From: Citromicrobium sp. JLT1363
Lineage (GTDB): Bacteria; Pseudomonadota; Alphaproteobacteria; Sphingomonadales; Sphingomonadaceae
DNA length: 64,000 nt
Direction: 5' to 3'
NCBI RefSeq assembly: GCF_000186705.1
Contig: NZ_AEUE01000001.1
Coordinates: 454,447-518,446 of the forward strand
The notes beneath the pieces are model-generated. The model had not been told where the DNA came from. It did no database searches and saw nothing but the letters and a program-made list of their open reading frames with translations. Made by a program: the position numbers and the translations under genes. Numbering within the stretch: position 1 is the stretch's first letter; each line of letters begins with the position of its first letter. Below, piece after piece: positions 26,875 to 34,833 of the stretch.

Positions 26875-28536
26875 ATGCTCATGGCATCCGGGGAAGTCGA
26901 TCTGCTGGCCGCTTTCCGGCGACACCGGGCGGAAAAGGGCGACGAGCCCTACCTGATAGATCGCGGCACCCGATCGTACACCTGGGCAGAAGGCGTCGAT
27001 CTCATCGAAGCCATCGCCAGATCGCTTGCTGCAGTCGTGGGCGGTCGGGGCGAGCGGGTGGCGATCCTTTCGAACAATTGTTCCGCCTGGGTCCTGGCCG
27101 ACTGGGGCATCATGCTCGGCGGCCATATCTCGCTGCCGCTGTTCCCGTCGATGACCGCGGACAAGGTCTCCGGCGTATTCGAAAGGGTCGGGCCGCGGCT
27201 GCTCTTCATCGGCGAGGCGGCTAACTGGGAAGCGGTGAAGGCCGTGTTGCCCGCTGGCATGACCGTGGTGGCGCTGCCGCACATCGAGCCGCCCGAGGGT
27301 GCGATGTCCTTCGCCGAATTCCTGCGTGCCGGCGAGGGCGAGGAGATGCCCGTGGACGTTTCGGCAGACGACCTGTGCACGCTGATCCTGACCTCGGGAA
27401 CGACCGGGCACCCAAAGGCGGTGATGCATTCGCAGCAGTCGCTGACCAACATCGCGACCTCTTTCGTCAAGCTGACCGGTCAGGACCGGCTCGAGGACAT
27501 TCACCTCTTCTGCCACCTTCCGCTCGGCCATATCGGCGAGAAGACGGTCAGCGTTTACCAGTCCGTGCTGACGGGTGCGACGATCACCTTCAGCCGGGGC
27601 CCGGCATTCTTCCTCGAAGACCTCCGCCATGCCCGCCCGACCCTGATGCTCGCCGTGCCCCGCTTGTGGGAGCTCCTGCTGGGGACCGCGTCCGAGAAGT
27701 TCGGCCTGTCCGCCGCGCAGGTCTCGCAACTCGCCGCGAACCCGGATCCCGAGCTCGGTCGGAAGGTGCGGGAATTCCTCGGCGTGGACCGGGTCGAATG
27801 CGCGATCAGCGGCGGGGCGATCTGCCCGCCCTACGTCAAGAACTGCTTCAAGGCCTTCGGATTCCAGATTTCGGACTTCTACGGGCAGACCGAAATCCTT
27901 CCGCTTGCCTATGACGGCGATGGCGAGGCGAACGACAGCGTCGGCCGCGCCGCCCCCGAATTCGAGCTGCGCATCGCACCCGATGGCGAGATCCTCGGTC
28001 GCGGGCCGGGCATGGCGCTGGGCTACTTTCGCGACGAGGAAAGCACGCGCAGGACCTTCCGCGACGGCTGGGTCCACACCGGCGACAAGGGCCGGCTCGA
28101 CGATGCCGGCAACCTGTTCATCACCGGCCGTGTCAGCGAGGAATTCAAGACCGCAAAGGGCAAGTTCGTCGCGCCCGGCCCGATCGAAAAACGCTATTCC
28201 GGGATCGCGCTGGTCGAACAATGCGCGCTCGTCGGCCTCGGGCTGACCCAGCCGGTCATCCTGTGCACCTTGAGCGCCGCCGCCCGGGCGATGGAGCGTG
28301 CCGAGATCGAGCGCCAGCTGCTGGCCGGGACCGACAAGCTGAACCAGGAGCTCGAGAAGCACGAAAGGATCGCCGGCATCCTGATTTGCGGCTCGCCCTG
28401 GACCATCGAGGACGGCCTGCTCACGCACACGCAGAAGATCATCCGGCCCAAGCTCACCGAGAGGTTCGCGGACGAGATCGACCGGTTCGATGTGCCGCTT
28501 TCCGCAGGTGAGCGGGGCATCGTGCGGTGGGCCTGA
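26875..28536 (+). CDS. AMP-binding acyl-CoA synthetase
   Basis: A 553-residue adenylate-forming ligase that activates a carboxylic acid to its CoA thioester. The P-loop is LILTSGTTGHPKAVMHSQ; the adenylate motif DFYGQTE, the hinge region GWVHTGDKGRLDDAGNLFITGR and the C-terminal LLTHTQKIIRPKL (catalytic lysine region) resemble long-chain acyl-CoA synthetases. The start at 26875 (MLMASGE) has GAGGGAGAG upstream; the frame opens earlier at 26818. It lies just before an acyl-CoA dehydrogenase and so probably feeds the local beta-oxidation-like route. Chain or ring specificity cannot be told. Confidence 0.92.
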   Translation: MLMASGEVDLLAAFRRHRAEKGDEPYLIDRGTRSYTWAEGVDLIEAIARSLAAVVGGRGERVAILSNNCSAWVLADWGIMLGGHISLPLFPSMTADKVSGVFERVGPRLLFIGEAANWEAVKAVLPAGMTVVALPHIEPPEGAMSFAEFLRAGEGEEMPVDVSADDLCTLILTSGTTGHPKAVMHSQQSLTNIATSFVKLTGQDRLEDIHLFCHLPLGHIGEKTVSVYQSVLTGATITFSRGPAFFLEDLRHARPTLMLAVPRLWELLLGTASEKFGLSAAQVSQLAANPDPELGRKVREFLGVDRVECAISGGAICPPYVKNCFKAFGFQISDFYGQTEILPLAYDGDGEANDSVGRAAPEFELRIAPDGEILGRGPGMALGYFRDEESTRRTFRDGWVHTGDKGRLDDAGNLFITGRVSEEFKTAKGKFVAPGPIEKRYSGIALVEQCALVGLGLTQPVILCTLSAAARAMERAEIERQLLAGTDKLNQELEKHERIAGILICGSPWTIEDGLLTHTQKIIRPKLTERFADEIDRFDVPLSAGERGIVRWA

Positions 28537-28605
28537 CCGGCCGCGACCGACCGCTCCGGCACCGCCTCATTTTCTGATCACAACGCACGGCAGATTGGCA
28601 GCACA

Positions 28606-29781
28606 ATGTCCGACATTTCCAGATACGGCTTCGATGACGAGTACCAGCAGCTGTTCGATATGGTCGATCGCTACGCGCGGGAGAACCTGCACGAGCTCTC
28701 GGCCAAAATGGACGACGACGACTGGTTTCCGAAGGACGAGTACGCCAAGCTCTCCCAACTCGGAGTACTCGGCATCACGCTGCCGTCGGAATTGGGCGGC
28801 GCCGGAATGGATGAGGCCGCGCAGGCGATGGTCGCGCACGCGCTCGCCAAGTGGAACCCGTCGCTTTCGCTCAGCTACCTCGCCAGCGACAATCTGTGCG
28901 CCAACAATCTCAACCGCCACGGCAGCGATTTCCTGCGCGAGAAATACCTGCCCGGCTTCTGCGACGGCACGATTCTGGGCGCGCTGGGCATGACCGAGCC
29001 GGGCGCGGGCTCCGATGCGCTGGGAAGCATGGCGACCCGGGCACGGCGCGACGGCGACAATTACATTCTCAACGGGCGCAAGCTCTGGATCACCAATGGC
29101 CCCGAAGCCGACGTCGTCCTCGTCTATGCGAAGACCGACCCCGAGGCGGGCAACCGGGGCATATCCGCCTTCCTCGTGGAAACGGGTTTTCCCGGTTTCG
29201 GGGTCGACAAGAAGCTCGACAAGATGGGCTATCGCGGCAGCCCGACCGGTGAGCTGGTGTTCGAGGATTGCGTCGTGCCCGCAGAGAACCTCGTCGGCGA
29301 AGAGAACAACGGCGTGCGCGTGATGATGAGCGGGCTGGACCTCGAGCGGGCGCTGCTCGCCGCCCACTGCGTAGGCATTTGCGAGCGGGCGCTGGAACTG
29401 TCGATCGACTGGGCAAAGAACCGCGAGCAGTTCGGCACGGCGATCGGCAACCAGCAGCTGGTCCAGCGAATGCTCGCGCACATGTATACCGATACGGCTT
29501 CGGCCCGAAATTTCTGTTACCAGATCATCCGCGAGTGCGAGGGGCTCACCGACGATCAGGTGGGCCGCGGCGAAATCCATATGCGCACCGCTGCCAGCGT
29601 GCTGCTGGCGGGAGGCGCAATCAACCGCGTGCTCGACAACGGCATGCAGATCCATGGCGGGATGGGCTTCATGCGGGAGATCGAGATCAACCGGCTCTAC
29701 CGCTGCGCCAAGATACTCGAGATCGGGGCCGGCACGCGCGAGATCCGCGAGCTGATCGTCGGTGGCGAACTGGTCAGGTAG
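28606..29781 (+). CDS. Acyl-CoA dehydrogenase, isovaleryl-CoA dehydrogenase type
   Basis: A 391-residue FAD enzyme for alpha,beta-desaturation of an acyl-CoA. Signatures: GALGMTEPGAGSDALGSMATRA, KLWITNGPEADVVLVYAKT, and GMQIHGGMGFMREIEINRLYRCAK. The usual C-terminal catalytic glutamate is replaced by alanine in EIGAGTREIREL, and a glutamate is present at E247 (GLDLERALLAA). That is exactly the isovaleryl-CoA dehydrogenase arrangement, where the base sits on helix G, so branched or bulky substrates are likely. It starts 69 bases after the synthetase stop. Confidence 0.93.
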   Translation: MSDISRYGFDDEYQQLFDMVDRYARENLHELSAKMDDDDWFPKDEYAKLSQLGVLGITLPSELGGAGMDEAAQAMVAHALAKWNPSLSLSYLASDNLCANNLNRHGSDFLREKYLPGFCDGTILGALGMTEPGAGSDALGSMATRARRDGDNYILNGRKLWITNGPEADVVLVYAKTDPEAGNRGISAFLVETGFPGFGVDKKLDKMGYRGSPTGELVFEDCVVPAENLVGEENNGVRVMMSGLDLERALLAAHCVGICERALELSIDWAKNREQFGTAIGNQQLVQRMLAHMYTDTASARNFCYQIIRECEGLTDDQVGRGEIHMRTAASVLLAGGAINRVLDNGMQIHGGMGFMREIEINRLYRCAKILEIGAGTREIRELIVGGELVR

Positions 29782-29877
29782 GTGGCGAGCCTTCGCGTCC
29801 CGATGCGACCATCCGCCCACCCGAAATGACCAACCGAATTGCCACTTATGATTTTCTTGCCGGGTTAGCCTGAGGGC

Positions 29878-29891
29878 ACTTGATCGCAAGT
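29878..29891. promoter_or_regulatory. Inverted repeat upstream of a TonB receptor
   Basis: ACTTG-ATCG-CAAGT is a 14-bp perfect palindrome 85 bases before the TonB receptor start at 29977, in the 195-base gap after the acyl-CoA dehydrogenase. It is a candidate operator; no matching copy was noticed elsewhere. Confidence 0.35.
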
Positions 29892-29976
29892 AATGGCTGA
29901 GACGTCCGACCGAACCAGGGCGCCAGCCGGGAGAACAAACGCCGGAACAACGCGGCGTATCGGGGAGGATAGCGCG

Positions 29977-32223
29977 ATGCACAAGACTTCTAAGACCACG
30001 CGGCGGAGCAAGCTGCTCTTTTCGGCGTGCGCACTGGCACTGGTCACCGGGTTCACTGCGACTGAAGCGTCGGCGCAGGTGGAGGGATATTCCAACGAGA
30101 TCATCGTCACGGCGCGCAAGAAGGAGGAGAATCTCCAGGACGTCCCGCTATCGGTCGCGGCACTGGGCGAAGAGCAGATCGACGCCCAGAAGATCCGCGA
30201 CCTGTCGGACGTTTCGACCGGGATACCTAACGTCTCATTCCAGGATGTCGGCACGCAGAAGGGCACCGCCAACTTCTCGATCCGCGGGCTTGGGATCAAC
30301 AGCTCGATCCCGTCGATCGACCCGACCGTCGGCACCTTCGTCGACAATGTCTATCTGGGGGTGAATGCTGGCCTCGTCTTCGATGTCTTCGATCTCGAAG
30401 GGATCGAGGTTCTGCGCGGGCCGCAGGGCATCCTGTTCGGGCGCAATGTCACCGGCGGCGCCGTACTGCTCAGGACGAAGCGGCCCGGCAACGAGTTCGA
30501 AGGGCAGGCCCGTGTGGCCGTCGACGGTGGCGGCGATGGTGGCCTGAACACATATGTCATGGGCAGCGTCGGCGGGCCGATCGGCGACAATGTCAGGGCC
30601 AAGATTGCAGGCTATTACAACAAGGACGACGGCTGGTTCGAGAACCTCAACACGGGCGAGAACTTCGGCAAGCTCAAGCAGTTCATGATCCGCCCGGTGA
30701 TCGAGTGGGAGCCGAGCGCCAACACCGAGCTGTTCCTGAAATACGAATATACCGAGATCGACGGCGACGGTCCCAACGGCCAATCGCACACCAACGGATC
30801 GGGCGTGCCGGGCTCGCCCGTCAATTTCGATCGCGACAGCTTCGACTTCAGCATCAACACCGAAGGCTATCACCGCTCCAAGAGCCATTTCGCGACCGCC
30901 GAATTCAGCGTGTTCGTGGGCGCGAGCGGGCAGATCACCAATATCGCCGGATACCGCAACCTGAGCCAGGATTCGCTCGCCGATCTCGACGCGCAGCCGA
31001 TCTCGCTGTTCGACGCCCGGTTCCAGGTGGAATCCGAACAGTTCAGCAATGAATTGCGCTACACCGGCCCGGTGGCCGAAGGTCTCGATCTCACCGCCGG
31101 GCTCTACTACTTCCAGAATCAGGTCGGCTATGGCGAGGGCCGCCGCCTTCTCGGCGCAGCCACGCCCACCGGTGCCCCCGCACTGACGCAGGACGGCGGC
31201 GGCGATTACAATGTGAAAACCTACGCCGCTTTCTTGACGGTGGACTATGCGCTGAGTTCGCAATGGTCCATCCTTGGCGGGCTGCGCTACACCTTCGAGG
31301 AAAAGTCGGTCGAGATCGCCTCGCTGAGCCTCAACGTGAACTCGCCATGCAGCATCATCGATGACACCTGTGCCTTCGACTTCACCGACGACGCGAGCTG
31401 GAAGAGCCTCGACCCCAAGATCGGGCTGAGCTTCGAGCCGCGCGGGGATGTACTGATCTATTCGCACTGGGCGCGCGGGCACCGTTCGGGCGGATACAAC
31501 CTGCGCAATACGGCTGCCGACACGGCGAACTTCGGGCCCGGCCCCTTCGACCAGGAGACGGTCGACAATTTCGAGATCGGCTGGAAGACGAACTGGGATT
31601 TCGGGCGCATCAACGGCGCGGTGTTCTACAACAATATCCGCGACATGCAGCGCGAAGTGCTGCTGACCGACCCGACCTCGGGCGTGGTTCAGCTGGTCCG
31701 CAACACCGCCGATGCGGAGATCCTCGGCTTCGAACTGGACGGGGTGTTCTTCCTGTCCCCGTCGCTCGTCCTCGATGCCTCGATCGGCTATATCGATGCC
31801 GACTACACCGACATCTTCTTCGACCTTTCGGGCGACGGAGTGATCAACCAGACCGATTATGAGCTGGCCATTCCGCGCGCGGCGGACCTGACCTGGTCGA
31901 TCGGCCTCAATCACGATCTGCCGATCGGATCGTGGGGTACGCTGTCTTCCAGGGTCAGTTACTCCTATCGCGCCGAGGAGGCCTTCTCTGACGATAATCG
32001 CGGCTATATCGACCCGCAGGACATCCTGAATGCCGGGCTCGATCTTCGCACCACGGACGATCGGTGGACCTTCTCGATCTACGGTCGCAACCTGCTCAAC
32101 AGCGTGAAGCATGGGGGCGATGGGCAATTGCCGTCCAATCTCGGGCCGTTCCCCCTTGGCGGAACCTTCGCTCCGCTCACCAAGGGACGCGTGATCGGCG
32201 CGCAGATCACGCTGGATTTCTAG
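29977..32223 (+). CDS. TonB-dependent receptor
   Basis: A 748-residue outer-membrane receptor. Start 29977 (MHKTSKTTRR) has GGGGAGGA upstream and opens a signal peptide ending ATEASAQ; the longer frame to 29893 is not needed. TonB box region NEIIVTARKKEENLQDVPLS, plug motifs FSIRGLGINSSIPSIDPTVG and IEVLRGPQGILFGRNVTGGAV, and a barrel ending AQITLDF are all present. Its place after the acyl-CoA synthetase/dehydrogenase genes suggests that it imports the substrate of that pathway, for instance a hydrophobic or ring-containing acid (inference). Confidence 0.94.
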   Translation: MHKTSKTTRRSKLLFSACALALVTGFTATEASAQVEGYSNEIIVTARKKEENLQDVPLSVAALGEEQIDAQKIRDLSDVSTGIPNVSFQDVGTQKGTANFSIRGLGINSSIPSIDPTVGTFVDNVYLGVNAGLVFDVFDLEGIEVLRGPQGILFGRNVTGGAVLLRTKRPGNEFEGQARVAVDGGGDGGLNTYVMGSVGGPIGDNVRAKIAGYYNKDDGWFENLNTGENFGKLKQFMIRPVIEWEPSANTELFLKYEYTEIDGDGPNGQSHTNGSGVPGSPVNFDRDSFDFSINTEGYHRSKSHFATAEFSVFVGASGQITNIAGYRNLSQDSLADLDAQPISLFDARFQVESEQFSNELRYTGPVAEGLDLTAGLYYFQNQVGYGEGRRLLGAATPTGAPALTQDGGGDYNVKTYAAFLTVDYALSSQWSILGGLRYTFEEKSVEIASLSLNVNSPCSIIDDTCAFDFTDDASWKSLDPKIGLSFEPRGDVLIYSHWARGHRSGGYNLRNTAADTANFGPGPFDQETVDNFEIGWKTNWDFGRINGAVFYNNIRDMQREVLLTDPTSGVVQLVRNTADAEILGFELDGVFFLSPSLVLDASIGYIDADYTDIFFDLSGDGVINQTDYELAIPRAADLTWSIGLNHDLPIGSWGTLSSRVSYSYRAEEAFSDDNRGYIDPQDILNAGLDLRTTDDRWTFSIYGRNLLNSVKHGGDGQLPSNLGPFPLGGTFAPLTKGRVIGAQITLDF

Positions 32224-32233
32224 GATGACTGGG

Positions 32234-32269
32234 CCGATCCGCTCAGGTCGACGGACATGAGCGGATCGG
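32234..32269. terminator. Hairpin terminator between converging genes
   Basis: CCGATCCGCTCA (32234-32245) and TGAGCGGATCGG (32258-32269) form a perfect 12-bp stem with a 12-base loop, 11 bases after the TonB receptor stop. No T-run follows. The remaining 218 bases to the DUF2855 stop show nothing recognisable. Confidence 0.65.
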
Positions 32270-32487
32270 GGCCTGTCGCAACTGACCGGGCGGATCAGGG
32301 GACCTTCCGATCGCCTGCAGTCGGCCGTGCGGCGTCTGGAGGCAGGCGATAGCGGTGCGGCGCCCCTGCCATATACGGAGAGTCGGCTCTCGGCCCAATT
32401 CCAGCCGTTCCGAAGCGCTTTCGACAGTCATCTATGCCGCGAGTGTAGCCGGACAAAATTTGCGGCCGTGAGAGCATCGCTTGCGGG

Positions 32488-33570
32488 CTAAAAACCGACC
32501 ACCCAGGCCTCGTCCGCCGGGGTCTTCCCCAGAGCGACTGCACTCCATGCCTGCTTCACGGCATCGGCACCTTCCTCGCGGTGGATCGTCAGCCAGTCGC
32601 GCGATTTCAGCGCGGTGTCTTTCCAGAAGTCGTGCGCGCGCTTTTCGAACACGCCCGCGCCCCACTCCTTGTGGCGCTTCTGGATATGGCCGGGCGCAAA
32701 GAACATCTCGCTGCGGTCCCGGATGAAGCCGCGCGGCATGGTGTTCGCGTCATAATGGGTGACGCCAACGTTGGAGGTATATTTCATGGCGTCGCCCAGA
32801 TGCTGGTGCAGCCGCCCGAGCACGCCGCCATCGCCGGACATGTCGATGATGACGGTCGGTATGCTCGCGTCGATATTGTCCAGCGCGTCGTAGGTCAGGA
32901 CCTCGTCGTAGAGGCCCAGCTTTTCGACCGAAGCGGCATTGCGGGGCGACGTGACGCCGACGCTCCTGGGCGCAGACGCATCGGCGGAGATCGCATAGGC
33001 GCAACCGATTGCGGTCTTGGACGACGCGCTCAGCACGACGACCTGCCTGGCGCCGTACCAGTCATGGTCCTGCATGAAGTCGTAGATGCAGAAGGATGTC
33101 GCATAGAGCGGGAACAGCACCATGCGCGCATCGTCCAGGTCGCCGTCGTAGCCGGGCTCTGTGGCGACACGGGTGTAGGAATTGTACACCGGCGGCAGCC
33201 CGGCGCGATGCTCCGCGCCATCGACGAAGCGGCCTTCGCTGACCTTTGCCGGTTGCATGACGAGGTGGCTCGCCATGGGGAAGAAGCCGTAGATCCGCTC
33301 TCCAACCGGCACCTCCGGATGGGTGGATTCAACGATCTCGGCAAAACCCCATACGGGAATGACGCCCTCACCCTCGCTTTCGGCGGGAAAGAACTTCCAG
33401 TATCCGATGCGCTCTCCCATCACGCCATAGGTGACATTGTTGGCGGTCAGCGCGAAGCGGTCGATCCGCGCGAGGACCTCTCCATCGTTGAGCGGTGACA
33501 AGTCCCGCGTTGCGATGCGGCCATCGGAAAGGTCGTTCTTGCGGACAACAAATTGGGTGATCGTGGTCAT
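32488..33570 (-). CDS. DUF2855 family protein
   Basis: A 360-residue protein of unknown function. The N-terminus has a GroES-like feel of medium-chain reductases (DGEVLARIDRFALTANNVTYG, IPVWGFAEIVESTHPEVPVGE), and a central segment VVVLSASSKTAIGCAY would correspond to a nucleotide-binding region, so an oxidoreductase-like fold is plausible. Start 33570 (MTTITQFVV) is used; the frame opens at 33666 but the added residues look non-coding. It is the third gene of the operon with a TonB receptor and a serine hydrolase. Confidence 0.85.
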   Translation of the reverse strand: MTTITQFVVRKNDLSDGRIATRDLSPLNDGEVLARIDRFALTANNVTYGVMGERIGYWKFFPAESEGEGVIPVWGFAEIVESTHPEVPVGERIYGFFPMASHLVMQPAKVSEGRFVDGAEHRAGLPPVYNSYTRVATEPGYDGDLDDARMVLFPLYATSFCIYDFMQDHDWYGARQVVVLSASSKTAIGCAYAISADASAPRSVGVTSPRNAASVEKLGLYDEVLTYDALDNIDASIPTVIIDMSGDGGVLGRLHQHLGDAMKYTSNVGVTHYDANTMPRGFIRDRSEMFFAPGHIQKRHKEWGAGVFEKRAHDFWKDTALKSRDWLTIHREEGADAVKQAWSAVALGKTPADEAWVVGF

Positions 33571-33705
33571 GGGCGGGTTCTTTGCCTGGCGTGGAGGGGC
33601 AGGGATACCCTGAGGGTATGTCGTCGTTTGTCGAGAGACGGAAGGCACCTTCGCGGGAGAAGGCAAGGGCGCTTCCGCCTCTCGTCCGCACGACGGGCTT
33701 GGCCG

Positions 33706-34833
33706 TCAAAGCGACTGATAAAGCGCTTCCAGAAGGCGCAGCGTGCGCGGATCGCCGACCAGATCGGTGCCCATCGCATTCATCACATAGGAGAACGCGA
33801 GGCCGCTCTCGGGATCGGCGAAGGCGAAGGAGCCGCCCCAGCCCGAATGACCGAAAGCCCCCTCATGCGGGCCGTAGATATTGAGCGAATTGCGCAAGAA
33901 ACCTGCGGCCCAGTTGGCGTCGATCGTCAGCACCGCATCGGGGCCGCTCATCCGCACGCGGGTCGCCTGCTGCAAGGTCTCCTCGGACAGCTTCAGCCCG
34001 GCCTCGGGTGCCCCGAGGGTGATGCTGGAATAGAGGCCGGCCAGCCCGCGGGCATTGGCGAACCCGTTGGCGGAGGGAATCTCCGACTGCCGCCAGCCTG
34101 CCGTGTTCGCGGCATCCGGCTCGAGCGCGGGGTTGCCCAATGTCGCAGCCTGAAGCGCGTTCAGATCAGGCACCACGCCTTCGGCGTTCATTCCGGCTGG
34201 CGGTACGATGGTCGCCACGCGCCCCAGTTCGGAATTCGCGATCCCGATATGCAGATCGAAAGGCTTCAACTCCCGCTCGACGAAGCTGGTCAAGCTGGCG
34301 CCCGTTATGCGGCGGAAAAGTTCCACTGCGAGGAAGCCGATGGTGACCGCGTGATAGCCCGACTGCGAGCCGGGCTCCCACAGCGGAGATTGCGCCGCGA
34401 GGCTGTCCGCCAGCCTGCGCCCGTCGACGAAGTCATCCAGCGAAGTAGGCTCCGCAAAGGCGCTGAGCCCCGCCTGATGGGAAAGCAGCTGCGCAATGGT
34501 CACCTCGTCCTTGCCGCCAGCGGCGAACTCGGGCCAGTAATCGGCGACCTTGTCGTCGTAGGCGCATTTCCCGCGATCGACGAGCAGGGCGAAGCAGCTC
34601 GCCGCGACGCCCTTGGTCGTGGACCAGACGTTGACCAACGTATCTTCCTGCCACGGCACGGTCTTGTCCGCGTCGCGAAAGCCCGACCACAGGTCGATCA
34701 CCAGTTCGCCATCAAGGTAGAGCGCGATGGCAGCGCCGATCTCCCTCCCGTCGTCAAAATTGGCGCGGAACGCCTCTTCGACCGTGTGGAATTTCGCCGC
34801 ACAGCGGCCCGAGATTGCTTGATCCTGCGCCAT
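33706..34833 (-). CDS. Beta-lactamase-fold serine hydrolase (EstB-like esterase)
   Basis: A 375-residue cytoplasmic hydrolase with no signal peptide. The class C beta-lactamase/esterase motifs are STTK (S71, K74) as nucleophile and base, and Y160 in SQSGYHAVTIG (YHA instead of the beta-lactamase YAN). HSGWGGSFAFADPESG near the C-terminus replaces the KTG box. Family members are mostly esterases or amidases rather than antibiotic lactamases. Its ATG at 34833 overlaps the TonB receptor stop (TGATG), so translation is coupled and it probably cleaves an ester or amide of the imported ligand. Confidence 0.9.
   Translation of the reverse strand: MAQDQAISGRCAAKFHTVEEAFRANFDDGREIGAAIALYLDGELVIDLWSGFRDADKTVPWQEDTLVNVWSTTKGVAASCFALLVDRGKCAYDDKVADYWPEFAAGGKDEVTIAQLLSHQAGLSAFAEPTSLDDFVDGRRLADSLAAQSPLWEPGSQSGYHAVTIGFLAVELFRRITGASLTSFVERELKPFDLHIGIANSELGRVATIVPPAGMNAEGVVPDLNALQAATLGNPALEPDAANTAGWRQSEIPSANGFANARGLAGLYSSITLGAPEAGLKLSEETLQQATRVRMSGPDAVLTIDANWAAGFLRNSLNIYGPHEGAFGHSGWGGSFAFADPESGLAFSYVMNAMGTDLVGDPRTLRLLEALYQSL

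Noticed and set aside
26548..28428. Extension of the PaaG-like reading frame to 880 codons on the minus strand
   Set aside because: This stretch is antisense to the acyl-CoA synthetase, whose domains are complete on the + strand; only the C-terminal 253 codons look like protein.
33706..34833. Class C beta-lactamase (antibiotic resistance)
   Set aside because: No signal peptide, YHA in place of YAN and no KTG box; an EstB-like esterase is more likely.
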